A DNA stretch of 64,000 bases from Candidatus Marithrix sp. (GTDB lineage: Bacteria; Pseudomonadota; Gammaproteobacteria; Beggiatoales; Beggiatoaceae), in contig JADGDS010000005.1 of the NCBI GenBank assembly GCA_016744775.1, positions 42,275-106,274 of the forward strand, read 5' to 3'. The notes beneath the pieces were generated by a model. The model saw only the letters and a program-made list of their open reading frames with translations, ran no database searches and was not told the origin of the DNA. The translations under genes and the position numbers were made by a program. Numbering within the stretch: position 1 is the stretch's first letter; every line of letters begins with the position of its first letter. Below, piece after piece: positions 54,803-63,883 of the stretch.

Positions 54803-55234
54803 TTAAAACTCAACCCATCGCATTTTATCGTTCAGAGTTTCTTGTTTCCAAAATGGTGCATTGTGTTTTAATTCTTCAATTAAAAATCGACAAGCTTCAA
54901 AAGCTGGGGCGCGATGCCCAGCCCAAGCGGCAACTAATACGATAGTATCGCATATTTGTATTTCACCGACTCGATGAATAATTAAAGTATCGAGAATATC
55001 CCAACGCTGCATTGCAGTTTCACTAATTTTTTGTAAGTACTTTTCAGTCATGCCGGGATAATGTTCTAAGTACATTTTCTGCACCGTATCACCTTGGTTA
55101 TAATCGCGCATAGTACCAACAAAGTTAGCAAGGGCACCATATTTTCCATGTTTTAAGGCAGTAGATTCATAATCTTGTAAATACACCCAAGGATTAAAAG
55201 GCTTATCAATAACTTCAACTTTCATATTAGCCAC
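54803..55234 (-). CDS. moaE: Molybdopterin synthase catalytic subunit
   Basis: A 143-aa MoaE with GALANFVGTMRDYNQGD, YPGMTEKYL, HRVGEIQICDTIVLVAAWAGHR and the catalytic-lysine region ELKHNAPFWKQET. With MoaD it inserts sulfur into precursor Z to form molybdopterin. It overlaps moaD by 8 nt. Confidence 0.95.
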   Translation of the reverse strand: MANMKVEVIDKPFNPWVYLQDYESTALKHGKYGALANFVGTMRDYNQGDTVQKMYLEHYPGMTEKYLQKISETAMQRWDILDTLIIHRVGEIQICDTIVLVAAWAGHRAPAFEACRFLIEELKHNAPFWKQETLNDKMRWVEF

Positions 55235-55460
55235 CAGTCACAGGAGGGAAAAAAGCGACTTCATCACCTGCTTTTACAATCGCATCTTTATTTGCGTATT
55301 CTTGATTGATTGCAATTAGTAGATTGGCTGGTAATGGGGTTTTATTAGATACTTGTGCCCAGATTTCTGCTGCTGTTAATGGATTATTTAGCTCCATTTC
55401 TATTTCACTTTGCCCGATTTGTGTACGTAGGCTGGCAAAGAATTTTATTTTTATTTTCAT
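55227..55460 (-). CDS. moaD: Molybdopterin synthase sulfur-carrier subunit
   Basis: A 77-aa ubiquitin-like protein ending in the essential Gly-Gly (FFPPVTGG). It opens with IKIKFFASLRTQIGQSE as MoaD does. It lies 3 nt after the murB stop and overlaps moaE. Other moa genes are not in the window. Confidence 0.95.
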   Translation of the reverse strand: MKIKIKFFASLRTQIGQSEIEMELNNPLTAAEIWAQVSNKTPLPANLLIAINQEYANKDAIVKAGDEVAFFPPVTGG

Positions 55461-55463
55461 AAG

Positions 55464-56483
55464 CTAGTTACAAATCATCTGCACTTCTGGTTCTAAATGA
55501 ATACCAAATTTTTGATCTACATCATTTTGAACTTGAAAAGCTAAATTTTTCACTTCAGCTCCAGTAGCATTTCCTAAATTGATTATTACTAAAGCATGAT
55601 TTTCTGAAATAGCCGCTCTACCAACTTGTTTGCCTTTCCAACCAGTCTGTTCAATTAACCAAGCCGCTGGTATTTTGTAATGTTTGTTTGAGATTTTGTA
55701 ATGAGGAATATCAGTATATTGTTCAGATAAGCTATTAAAATGATTTATATCAATAACAGGATTCTTAAAAAAGCTGCCAGCATTACCATATTTATTAGGA
55801 TCAGGTAACTTGCTTTGTCTAATTTTAATAACTGTGTTATAAACTTCTAAGGGTGTTAATTTTTTGTTATCTAAAGCATCTTTAAGATGGTGATAAGATA
55901 AATTAGCGGTTCCAGCATCAAATTTCTTTAATTTAAAACCTACTTTATGTACTAGCATTTGATTTAAATATTGTTGTTTAAAAATACTAGTACGATATCC
56001 AAACTTACAATCAGTGTTACTAAATACCTGAGATTGTCCATCATTTAGATTAAATGCGTAAACATCAGTAATAACATCTTTTGCCTCTGCACCATAAGCA
56101 CCAATATTTTGTACCGGTGCGGCTCCAACCGTACTTGGAATAAGGGCAAGGTTTTCTAAGCCCCAGAATTTATTTTCGACAGTATAAGTAACAAGATCAT
56201 GCCATTCAACACCAGCACCTACTGATAAATAAACATTCTCATCATCTTCATTAACAATATTGATTGCATTATAATTACAACGAATAACAATACCATCAAT
56301 ATCTTCAGTAAACAATAAATTGCTACCATCACCAATGATATGATATTGCAGAGAAGTGAGACGAGGATCAGATTTTAAGGCTAAAATATCGCTATGATTT
56401 TGAATTTCAACATAAAAGCGAGTATTTGCATCAATATGAAAAGTATTATGAGGGAGTAGGGAATAGTTTTGTAGAATTTTCAA
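55464..56483 (-). CDS. murB: UDP-N-acetylenolpyruvoylglucosamine reductase
   Basis: A 339-aa MurB of the type I class, reducing the enolpyruvyl intermediate to UDP-MurNAc. Visible features are NTFHIDANTRFYV, the FAD-binding GDGSNLLF and ALIPSTVGAAPVQNIGAYG, the catalytic YRTSIFK, NAGSFFKNP and EPEVQMI. The start appears to be TTG at 56483 without a Shine-Dalgarno sequence. It lies 31 nt after the tRNA-Glu 3' end and may be cotranscribed with the tRNAs. Confidence 0.93.
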   Translation of the reverse strand: MKILQNYSLLPHNTFHIDANTRFYVEIQNHSDILALKSDPRLTSLQYHIIGDGSNLLFTEDIDGIVIRCNYNAINIVNEDDENVYLSVGAGVEWHDLVTYTVENKFWGLENLALIPSTVGAAPVQNIGAYGAEAKDVITDVYAFNLNDGQSQVFSNTDCKFGYRTSIFKQQYLNQMLVHKVGFKLKKFDAGTANLSYHHLKDALDNKKLTPLEVYNTVIKIRQSKLPDPNKYGNAGSFFKNPVIDINHFNSLSEQYTDIPHYKISNKHYKIPAAWLIEQTGWKGKQVGRAAISENHALVIINLGNATGAEVKNLAFQVQNDVDQKFGIHLEPEVQMICN

Positions 56484-56514
56484 GAGGAAAGAGAATTTGG
56501 GAATTTGGGAAATG

Positions 56515-56590
56515 TGGCGTCCCCAAGGGGATTCGAACCCCTGTTGCCGCCGTGAAAGGGCGATGTCCTAGGCCTCTAGACGATGGGGAC
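56515..56590 (-). tRNA. tRNA-Glu (UUC anticodon)
   Basis: On the minus strand the sequence starts GTCCCCATCGTCTAGAGG. It has anticodon TTC in CCCTTTCACGG, the T arm GGTTCGAATCC and acceptor end TGGGGAC followed by G and an encoded CCA (56515-56517). All four stems pair. Confidence 0.95.
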
Positions 56591-56598
56591 ATACAATT

Positions 56599-56671
<73 letters not shown>

Positions 56672-56689
56672 TCTACGAGATAGACGCAC

Positions 56690-56718
56690 ATTCTAAAGCC
56701 TTGCTTGGAATTTGTCAA
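56690..56718 (-). promoter_or_regulatory. Consensus sigma-70 promoter of the tRNA-Ala/tRNA-Glu operon
   Basis: On the minus strand TTGACA (56718-56713), a 17-bp spacer and TAGAAT (56695-56690) form a perfect-spacing promoter ending 18 nt before the tRNA-Ala 5' end. A transcript could continue into murB-moaD-moaE. Confidence 0.75.
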
Positions 56719-56746
56719 GCATTTTTTTAATTTTTTTTAATTTTTT

Positions 56747-57508
56747 TTACAAATTGCTCAAACCTTGTTGTAATCGTTGACGATTCACCATTTCTTGCCT
56801 TCGATCTTGTTCAGGATGCCATAAATGGAATACTGGTATTGCAAAACGCCCTTCTTTGCGAATCACCCTCTGTTGTAATAAACGTACAACAAATTCAGCA
56901 TCTTCATGTCCCCAACCTTGAAAACCTTCATCAAAGCCCTTTAGCTGAAAAAAATCATCTCGCCAAACCGCCAAGTTACAAGTCTTTGCACCTTGCCATT
57001 TTTTATCTTTATATTTTCTCCATTTATGATCAGGTAAACGCAATAAAGGCAAAATACGATTCATATCGCGACGTAAATAAGCGGCTAAATATTGTTTAAT
57101 ATTCCATTCCCAAATTGGGGTATTAGGCAATATTTTATCAGTGAATTTCTGACTTAATAAAATACGATTACCCGCCACAAAGCAATTTTTTTCAGCTAAT
57201 TGTTGATGTCTAAAAATAAAATCAGGTGTAGGAATACAATCACCATCTAAAAAAATAAAATAATCACCTTTTGCAGCGGCAGCGGCGCGATTTCTTGCCA
57301 TAGCAGCACGAAAACCTTGATCTTCTTGCCAGATATGTTGTATAGGATAAGGTAGTTTTAATTGTTGAATTAAGTCAAAGGTAGGTTGACTGGAACCATC
57401 ATCAGCAATAATAACCTCGAAATCTTTAGATGATTGTGCCGCTAAGGCATTTAATACTAATGCTAAAGCATCTGGGCGATTATATGTTGTTATTATTATG
57501 CTGTTCAT
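56747..57508 (-). CDS. Family 2 glycosyltransferase
   Basis: A 253-aa GT2 enzyme with the GT-A start SIIITTYNRPDALALVLNAL, the nucleotide-binding VIIADDGSS, QGFRAAMARNRA, the metal-binding DGD (FIFLDGDCI) and the catalytic-side GFDEGFQGWGHEDAEF. The last motif links it to the galactosyltransferase-like branch. It probably adds a sugar to cell-surface glycan. Its substrate is unknown. The second GT2 gene upstream suggests a lipopolysaccharide-core role. Confidence 0.88.
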   Translation of the reverse strand: MNSIIITTYNRPDALALVLNALAAQSSKDFEVIIADDGSSQPTFDLIQQLKLPYPIQHIWQEDQGFRAAMARNRAAAAAKGDYFIFLDGDCIPTPDFIFRHQQLAEKNCFVAGNRILLSQKFTDKILPNTPIWEWNIKQYLAAYLRRDMNRILPLLRLPDHKWRKYKDKKWQGAKTCNLAVWRDDFFQLKGFDEGFQGWGHEDAEFVVRLLQQRVIRKEGRFAIPVFHLWHPEQDRRQEMVNRQRLQQGLSNL

Positions 57509-57536
57509 TTTGTTGCTTTGGTTTTATTTATAATAT

Positions 57537-57659
57537 AATTACAGGGATTGCATATAAGCAAGGATGTACTTGTTCACATATATAAGTACAGCGAATTACG
57601 TGGATAAACTAATAAGACTTAATTCCTATAATTCGTTTATCCACGTAATTAGTTGTACT
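57537..57659. repeat. Repeat cluster: family-A arm plus a long palindrome
   Basis: A family-A arm (ACAGGGATTGCATATAAGCA) occupies about 57541-57566. It is followed by a palindrome with arms AATTACGTGGATAAAC (57594-57609) and its exact inverse (57635-57650), extended by AGTACA (57585-57590) / TGTACT (57654-57659). A related piece (TTTATCCACGTCATT) lies near 61277. The cluster fills the gap between the two glycosyltransferase genes. Confidence 0.7.
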
Positions 57660-57663
57660 CATT

Positions 57664-58401
57664 TTATTGCTGTAAATACATCAATTTCAGATAACGATAA
57701 TAGGTACCTTCAGCATTTGAAACCGCTAACATAAAACCTTCTCTACCATCTAAAAAACCCAGACGTAAAAAATAAGTTCTTATAAAAGCCCATAAGCCAT
57801 GAAATATGGCTTTTTTTAAGCTCGATTTTTTAGTTGGATTTTTTAAGGCGTTTGCTGAGGAATAGCGATTTACTTTATCCAGAACTTCTTCTAGTGAATC
57901 AAAAGAATAATGCAATAAAGGAGTGTTTAATGTGGCAAGTTTACCTTCTAATATTTCTACTTTTTCATGAACAATATCATCACTAAAACGAGCCGCATCA
58001 CGCCTAAATAAACGTATTACATAATCTGGATACCAGCCGCTATGCTTAATCCAACGCCCACAATAACGTGAACGACGCGGCATACGAAAAGCTGTTTCTG
58101 TCGTCGCATTAGCAATAGCATCTTTAATTTGTTGTTGTAAAGCTGGTGGTACAGATTCATCTGCATCAATGGATAATATCCATTCTCCACTAGCCTTAGC
58201 TAAAGCCCGATTTTTTTGTTTTCCAAATCCAAGCCAATCATCATTTATAAAAATTTTATCAGTAAATGCGCGACATAATGACAAGGTACTATCAGTGCTA
58301 CCAGAATCTAAAATAATAATTTCATCAGCCCATGCAACCGAATTGAGGCAAGCCTCAATATGAGCGGCAGCATTTTTTGTAATGATAATTACAGAGAGCA
58401 T
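57664..58401 (-). CDS. WaaE/KdtX-type LPS-core glycosyltransferase
   Basis: A 245-aa GT2 enzyme with LSVIIITKNAAAHIEACLNSV, IIILDSGSTDST, GKQKNRALAKASGEWILSIDADE and the family features RMPRRSRYCGRWIKHSGWYPDYVIRLF and HEKVEI. These match the WaaE/KdtX family that adds a beta-glucose to the inner core of lipopolysaccharide. It lies 1 nt after the serA-type gene stop and may be cotranscribed with serC-serA. Confidence 0.85.
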   Translation of the reverse strand: MLSVIIITKNAAAHIEACLNSVAWADEIIILDSGSTDSTLSLCRAFTDKIFINDDWLGFGKQKNRALAKASGEWILSIDADESVPPALQQQIKDAIANATTETAFRMPRRSRYCGRWIKHSGWYPDYVIRLFRRDAARFSDDIVHEKVEILEGKLATLNTPLLHYSFDSLEEVLDKVNRYSSANALKNPTKKSSLKKAIFHGLWAFIRTYFLRLGFLDGREGFMLAVSNAEGTYYRYLKLMYLQQ

Positions 58402-58402
58402 T

Positions 58403-59566
58403 TTATAATGTTCTAACCATCAAGACACCTTCTTTAGAGTTAATCTCATCCACAACTGTTTGTGGTATTGAATTATCAACATCAACTAAGGTACAAGCAA
58501 TATCATTGCGTGAACGATTTAGCATATCAATAATATTTAACTTAGCCTTTGATATGGAACTAGAAATATGTTCAATCATATGCGGCACATTAGAATTAAT
58601 CACTAATAAGCGATGCCCGCCATTACGTGGCATTTCTAAATCTGGAAAATTTACTGAATTATGTATAGTTCCATCTTCTAAATAATTACGTATTTCATCA
58701 GCAACCATCATCGCACAATTTTCTTCTGCTTCTTTGGTAGAAGCTCCAAGATGAGGAAAAGTTATCGCCTTTTTATTAGTTTTCAACACATTACTTGGAA
58801 AATCACATAAATAGCCATTGACGCGCCCAGTTTCTAATGCTTCACAAATTGCCACATCATCAGCAATGCCATCGCGAGAGAAGTTAATAATTATTAATCC
58901 TTGACGAGCATTTTTTAAACGTTCAGCATTAATAATATGGCGCGTTGCTTCAATTAAGGGCACATGTAAAGATACAAAATCTACTTGTGATAATAAGTCT
59001 TCTACACTTAAAGCTTGTTTTACGTGTGCTGACAGTTGCCACGCATTTTTAACCGTTATATGAGGATCATAACCAACTACTTTCATTCCTAAAGCTTGAG
59101 CCGAATTTGCTACTTTTACTCCAATCGCACCTAAGCCAATTACGCCCAAAGTACGATTTTCTAATTCAAAACCAACAAATTGTTTCTTACCAGCTTCGAC
59201 TTGTTTAGAAATTTCAGCATCAGTTCCTTGTAACTGATCAGAATATTGCCATGCTGGAATTAGATTCCTAGCCGATAACAACATACTGGCTAATACTAAC
59301 TCTTTTACGGCATTAGCATTTGCACCCGGTGCATTAAAAACCGGAATACCGCGAGCATTCATTTTATCAATTGGAATATTATTCACACCCGCGCCTGCAC
59401 GCCCAACTGCTTTTAAACTATCAGGTATTTGCCAATCGTGCATTTTAAATGAGCGTAATAATGCTGCATCAGGATTTGGGATTTCTGAGGCAATTTCATA
59501 AGATTCACGCGGTAATAATTCCAGCCCTTTTACTGAAATATTATTTAAAGTCAGTATTTTATACAT
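58403..59566 (-). CDS. serA: D-3-phosphoglycerate dehydrogenase-type protein
   Basis: 387 aa with an N-terminal substrate domain (GRAGAGVNNIPIDKM), an NAD-binding Rossmann domain (TLGVIGLGAIGVKVA), the catalytic Arg, Glu and His regions (NFSRDGIAD, and FPHLGASTKEAEENCA) and a C-terminal ACT domain for serine feedback (LLVINSNVPHMIEHISSS). It oxidises 3-phosphoglycerate in serine synthesis. It overlaps serC by 1 nt (TAATG), so the pair forms a serine operon. Confidence 0.9.
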   Translation of the reverse strand: MYKILTLNNISVKGLELLPRESYEIASEIPNPDAALLRSFKMHDWQIPDSLKAVGRAGAGVNNIPIDKMNARGIPVFNAPGANANAVKELVLASMLLSARNLIPAWQYSDQLQGTDAEISKQVEAGKKQFVGFELENRTLGVIGLGAIGVKVANSAQALGMKVVGYDPHITVKNAWQLSAHVKQALSVEDLLSQVDFVSLHVPLIEATRHIINAERLKNARQGLIIINFSRDGIADDVAICEALETGRVNGYLCDFPSNVLKTNKKAITFPHLGASTKEAEENCAMMVADEIRNYLEDGTIHNSVNFPDLEMPRNGGHRLLVINSNVPHMIEHISSSISKAKLNIIDMLNRSRNDIACTLVDVDNSIPQTVVDEINSKEGVLMVRTL

Positions 59567-60645
59567 TAGCCCTTCCGTGTTTCAAAATCGTTCATAAAAT
59601 CAATTAATGCTTGTACACCTTGTTTGGGCATTGCGTTATAAATACTAGCTCGCATTCCACCAATTGAGCGATGCCCAGCTAAAGTAACTAAACCATGAGT
59701 TTTAGCCTCAGCTAAAAAGTCTTTATTTAAATCGGCATTAGCTAAGGTGAAAGGCACATTCATCCAAGAACGATAAGCGGGATTAATTGGATTATTATAA
59801 AAATCAGAATTATTAATAGCTGCATATAAATTTTCTGCTTTAGCTTGATTACGTTTAGCCATTGCAGTTAAGCCGCCTAAGTCTTTAATCCATTTAAAGA
59901 CTAATCCAGCAAGATACCATCCATATGTTGGCGGTGTATGGTACATAGAATCAGCATCAACATGGGTTTTATAACTAAACATCGTAGGAGGAGTATTGAC
60001 ATTATTAACTAAATCCTCACGAATAATCACAATAGTTAAGCCAGCTGGTCCAATATTTTTCTGTGCGCCAGCATAAATAACTCCAAATTTAGACACATCC
60101 AAAGGGCGAGATAAAATAGTTGAAGACATATCTGCAACTAATGGCTTATCACCAACATCAGGAATAGATTGAAATTCTAAACCATTAATAGTCTCATTAG
60201 GAGTGTAATGAACATAAGCGGCATTGGAATTTAAATTCCAAGTATTTTGATCAGATATATCAGTAAAACCATTGGCTTCAGAATCTGTCACGATACTAAC
60301 ATCACAATAACGTTTTGCTTCTGCAATAGCCTTTTTGGACCAAATACCAGTTTTAAAATAATCCGCCTGATTAGAATCACCCAATAAATTCATGGGAACC
60401 ATAGCAAATTGACTAGAAGCACCACCTTGTAAAAATAAAACCTTGTAATTACTAGGAATTGCTAATATTTCTCGTAAATCAGCTTCAGCCTGTTCAGCAA
60501 TTGACATAAATTCTTTACTGCGATGACTCATTTCCATCACCGACATGCCGCTGCCATTCCAATCAAGCATTTCGGCTTGAGCTTGTTCTAATACTGCTTG
60601 AGGTAAAGTAGCTGGTCCTGCACTGAAATTAAAAATTCTTGACAT
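59566..60645 (-). CDS. serC: Phosphoserine aminotransferase
   Basis: A 359-aa PLP enzyme of normal length. It has [47 protein letters not shown], the PLP-lysine motif [12 protein letters not shown] and [17 protein letters not shown]. It converts 3-phosphohydroxypyruvate to phosphoserine and also serves in pyridoxine synthesis. It is followed directly by the serA-type gene. Confidence 0.96.
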   Translation of the reverse strand: MSRIFNFSAGPATLPQAVLEQAQAEMLDWNGSGMSVMEMSHRSKEFMSIAEQAEADLREILAIPSNYKVLFLQGGASSQFAMVPMNLLGDSNQADYFKTGIWSKKAIAEAKRYCDVSIVTDSEANGFTDISDQNTWNLNSNAAYVHYTPNETINGLEFQSIPDVGDKPLVADMSSTILSRPLDVSKFGVIYAGAQKNIGPAGLTIVIIREDLVNNVNTPPTMFSYKTHVDADSMYHTPPTYGWYLAGLVFKWIKDLGGLTAMAKRNQAKAENLYAAINNSDFYNNPINPAYRSWMNVPFTLANADLNKDFLAEAKTHGLVTLAGHRSIGGMRASIYNAMPKQGVQALIDFMNDFETRKG

Positions 60646-60693
60646 TCTTGATTAATTTTCTAGGTTATTTATTAGAGTTATTTATTATAACAA

Positions 60694-61212
60694 TTATAAA
60701 AATTCAAAGCGATAACCTTCTACAACTTTATTATCATCAATGACTTTTTCCATATCCATAAAATCTAATTTGACATGTACAGAAGCTCCAGCTCGCATTT
60801 GTCGAGTTTTATCAGGAGGTGGCTGTAAATATTCAAGCGGCGTAAAACGTTTTTTTATTATGCTATTATCATTTATATCTATAAATGTGATTTGTAAATC
60901 AGGATAAGCTTGTGGAAAACTGGCTTTATTTATAAAAATAGCTTCCAATTGTAAACTATTATTAGAAATTACATGAAAAACATAATTTTTCATTTGAAAA
61001 CGACTAACATCCCTTGTTGGCGGCAAAGTACATAAAAAGGTATAACAAAATTTAACTAACAAAGGGCGAATATGAGAATTTTGTAAAAACACATCGCGTT
61101 GCCAAAACCACATAGCTTGTATAGTTAGCGTTACTGAAAACACTATAACTATCAGCGTCCAAAATATAAATGATTTCCATGAACTACTTTTATTTTTATT
61201 ATCTTTATCCAT
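60694..61212 (-). CDS. DUF3426-like membrane-anchored protein
   Basis: A 172-aa protein with one membrane helix (about 15-37) and an extracytoplasmic domain resembling DUF3426 (RPLLVKFCYTFLCTLPPTRD, FINKASFPQAYPDLQITFID, YLQPPPDKTRQMRAGASVHVKLDF). Classic DUF3426 proteins start with an MJ0042 zinc ribbon, which is missing here. Function unknown. It is upstream of serC on the same strand, 48 nt away. Confidence 0.75.
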   Translation of the reverse strand: MDKDNKNKSSSWKSFIFWTLIVIVFSVTLTIQAMWFWQRDVFLQNSHIRPLLVKFCYTFLCTLPPTRDVSRFQMKNYVFHVISNNSLQLEAIFINKASFPQAYPDLQITFIDINDNSIIKKRFTPLEYLQPPPDKTRQMRAGASVHVKLDFMDMEKVIDDNKVVEGYRFEFL

Positions 61213-61624
61213 TTTTCTCTGAAAATAATATCCAAGTTACAACAGGCACTTATTGAAAATCACGCGGTTAAATTAATTTATCCACGTCATTCCTTGTACT
61301 TAATATAACTCATTATGCAATAATTTAAAAAGGAAGTCATCATGCAACTATTTCAAATAATGAGCAACAATTTCAAGCTGTCTGCTAATGGCTTATAAAA
61401 TTCGTATTATCAAGCAGTAAAACCTTAGCCAAGAATACTGGAAACAATACTTTCACTGTTATCCTACTACCAATATTATTAGTAATATTATTTCCTATAT
61501 ATATACTATTGATTTTAGTTAAAATAACTAGTTATGATTCTAGTTCCTAAAAAATTTTTATCATCATCTAAGGCTGTAACTATGTTAAAATAACAGTATT
61601 TAGTTAAATTTTAAAGGGAGACAA
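61213..61624. other. 412-bp divergent intergenic region
   Basis: It lies between the divergent DUF3426 and HisD-family genes. It contains a fragment of the TTTATCCACGT repeat (near 61277), an 18-codon ORF starting MQLFQIMSNNFK at 61341 with an AAGGAAG site, and AT-rich sequence with small inverted repeats (ACCAATATTATTAG). A GGGAG site 6 nt before 61625 serves the HisD-family gene. No other gene is seen. Confidence 0.45.
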
Positions 61625-62926
61625 ATGCAAGTAAATATTTATCAACTAAATAACATGTCACAATCTGAAGTGGCTCAATTATTAAGACGTTCTGAAATTG
61701 ATATTGAAAGTCTTCATGAAACAGTAAGACCAATTATCAAAGATGTCAAAGAAAAAGGTGATGCCGCAATCATCGAATATAATGCTAAATTTGATAAAGC
61801 TTCAATGAAAGCGAGTCAAATCAAAGCTACTGAGGAAGAATTTGCTAAAGCTAGAGAAACTCTTGATCCTTCAATAAAAGAAGTAATTGAAATTTCTGCC
61901 AAAAATATCAGAAAATACCACGAAGCGCAAATGCCAGAAGAAATGTGGTTTACTCAAATAGACAATGGTATTTTGGCTGGTGAAAAAATAACTCCAATTA
62001 CCTCAGCCGGGCTATATGTGCCACGTGGTAAAGGAGCATTTCCATCAGTAATGTTAATGTTAGGAATTCCGGCTGTAATTGCCAAAGTGCCTGAACTTAT
62101 TGTCTGTACTCCACCTACACCAGATGGTGGTGCTGATGACGCTACTCTTTTTTCTGCTGAAGTCTGTGGCATAAAAAACGTGTATAAAGTAGGAGGTGCC
62201 CAAGCAATAGCGGCAATGGCTTATGGAACCGACACTATACCAAAAGTAAACAAAACACTAGGACCGGGAAGTAGCTACGTATCCGCAGCAAAACGTTTAC
62301 TTTATGGTAATATAGACGTAGGAACTCCAGCAGGACCAAGCGAGTCAATTATTTTATGCGATGAACTAGTTGATCCAGCAATAGCCGCTTTAGATTTATT
62401 AATAGAAGCAGAACATGGTCCAGATTCCTGTGCCTTACTAGTAACACATTCCAAAGAACTAGCGGCAAAAGTAGAAGCCTTATTACCAGATTTAATAAAC
62501 GATTTACCAGAAGAACGGCAAAACTTCTGCAATACTGTATTATCAAATTATGGCGGCATAGTTCTAACAGAAAGCTTAGAAGCATCTATTGACTTTGTCA
62601 ACGAATTTGCGCCAGAACATCTGGAAGTACTAGTTGAAGCACCTATGGCTATATTAAGTAAAATTGTAAATGCTGGAGAAATCTTACTTGGTCAATATAG
62701 CCCTATAACTATAGGTAATTTTGCTTTAGGAGTAAATGCAATTTTACCAACCGGCGGCTTTGCCAAAACATTCTCTTGTGTAACAGTTTTTGACTTCCTA
62801 AAACGTACATCTATAGGTTATGTAAGTAAAGAAGGATATGATGGAATCAAAGACGTAGCACAAAAATTTGCTGAATATGAAGGCTTTGCCTCCCATGCAA
62901 ATGCTATAGCAAAACGTCAACTTTAA
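61625..62926 (+). CDS. HisD-family NAD-dependent dehydrogenase, copy 1
   Basis: The 433-aa protein is clearly in the histidinol dehydrogenase family: SAGLYVPRGKGAFPSVMLM, KVGGAQAIAAMAYGT, AGPSESIILCDE, AEHGPDS with H264, and FAPEHLEVL (catalytic Glu-His). Two residues expected in true HisD differ. The zinc-ligand Asp of the GDY motif is Asn here (IGNFALG, N365), and the His of NHVLPT is Ala (NAILPTGG, A372). These changes occur in HisD-like paralogues that oxidise other alcohols, such as sulfopropanediol dehydrogenases. Histidine synthesis is therefore not certain. It has no neighbouring his genes and is partly duplicated at 63880. Confidence 0.8.
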   Translation: MQVNIYQLNNMSQSEVAQLLRRSEIDIESLHETVRPIIKDVKEKGDAAIIEYNAKFDKASMKASQIKATEEEFAKARETLDPSIKEVIEISAKNIRKYHEAQMPEEMWFTQIDNGILAGEKITPITSAGLYVPRGKGAFPSVMLMLGIPAVIAKVPELIVCTPPTPDGGADDATLFSAEVCGIKNVYKVGGAQAIAAMAYGTDTIPKVNKTLGPGSSYVSAAKRLLYGNIDVGTPAGPSESIILCDELVDPAIAALDLLIEAEHGPDSCALLVTHSKELAAKVEALLPDLINDLPEERQNFCNTVLSNYGGIVLTESLEASIDFVNEFAPEHLEVLVEAPMAILSKIVNAGEILLGQYSPITIGNFALGVNAILPTGGFAKTFSCVTVFDFLKRTSIGYVSKEGYDGIKDVAQKFAEYEGFASHANAIAKRQL

Positions 62927-62949
62927 ATTAACTTTATCAAGGTTTTCTT

Positions 62950-63195
62950 ATGAGGTCTCCTTTAATTTTAAAACACTTAACCAGCAATGAGTTACCGACT
63001 GAATGGGCAATGCAGTTGCCATCGAATTTGAGGTTTTCAGTAGTAATTGTAACAGAAAAAACTGTGTCTAAGCCATTGCAAAAAACTCAAGCAACTGATA
63101 CGCCATTATTTGGTATTTGGCGTGACTATGAAATTGCACAAGATGTTGAGGCTTATGTTCGTCATTTAAGGAGCAAACGTTTTGAAACTAGTTGA
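62950..63195 (+). CDS. VapB-type antitoxin, pair 3
   Basis: An 81-aa protein whose C-terminus (LFGIWRDYEIAQDVEAYVRHLR) matches the common VapB tail in which FGxWRD..dVE.YVR.LR contacts the toxin. It overlaps the following toxin gene by 14 nt. The N-terminal part is too divergent to name the DNA-binding fold. Confidence 0.8.
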   Translation: MRSPLILKHLTSNELPTEWAMQLPSNLRFSVVIVTEKTVSKPLQKTQATDTPLFGIWRDYEIAQDVEAYVRHLRSKRFETS

Positions 63196-63562
63196 TACAG
63201 ATGTGATTATTTGGTACATGCGTGGCAATGAAAAGGCTGCCGAGGTATTAGATAATATGAATAACATTATACTTTCGGCGGTGACTTATATGGAATTAAT
63301 TCAGGGAATGCGGAATAAAGTAGAGTTATCATCTTTAGAAACTACTTTAACTATTTGGAAGGCGAGTATTTTTCCCATTACTGAAGACATTTCTGATCAT
63401 GCCACTAGTTTAGTAAAGCAACATTTTCATAGTCATTCTCTTATGCTTGCAGATGCGTTGATTGCAGCAACCGCTTTGCATTATCAATTGCCTCTTTTAA
63501 CAGGTAATGATAAGCATTATCGGATGATAGCAAATTTGAATTTGGAAAAATTTAGAATTTAA
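63182..63562 (+). CDS. PIN-domain toxin (VapC-like), pair 3
   Basis: A 126-aa PIN protein with D5 (LVDTDVII), E38 (TYMELIQGM), D91 (LADALIAA) and D110 (GNDKHY) as active-site acids. The start is TTG at 63182, overlapping the antitoxin and preceded by AAGGAG. It is a predicted ribonuclease toxin. Confidence 0.87.
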   Translation: MKLVDTDVIIWYMRGNEKAAEVLDNMNNIILSAVTYMELIQGMRNKVELSSLETTLTIWKASIFPITEDISDHATSLVKQHFHSHSLMLADALIAATALHYQLPLLTGNDKHYRMIANLNLEKFRI

Positions 63563-63764
63563 TTGGATTGAAACTAACCATCCCAATGGCTTGCCACCCT
63601 TATCTCGGTCTTTATGACTGTTTTGCGCCTTATAACTATATCATTATAAAGCATATTTGCCATCATATTCCATAATATTGTCCAACCGGCAGCCCTCTAG
63701 ACTTTAATTCATATTTAGGTTAAATGCTTATTGATGAACTTCTAAAATATGGTAAAATACCTCA

Positions 63765-63883
63765 ATGAATAACAAATTATTTGACATCTTAGTATGCCCA
63801 GTAACTAAAGTATTGAAAATGATATTCCGGTAATGTTACCAGAAAAAGCACGTAAACTTAGTTTAGAAGAAATGGAAAAATGA
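63765..63883 (+). pseudogene. Internally deleted Trm112 family (YcaR-like) gene
   Basis: The start MNNKLFDILVCPVTK matches the N-terminus of Trm112/YcaR proteins. After about 15 codons the frame shifts, and another frame continues NDIPVMLPEKARKLSLEEME to a stop, which is their C-terminus. The middle (about 25 residues, including the second Cys pair) is missing. A 14-codon tail of the preceding frame (MLIDELLKYGKIPQ, 63724-63768) overlaps by ATGA and may be an lpxK remnant, as lpxK normally precedes ycaR. Confidence 0.7.
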
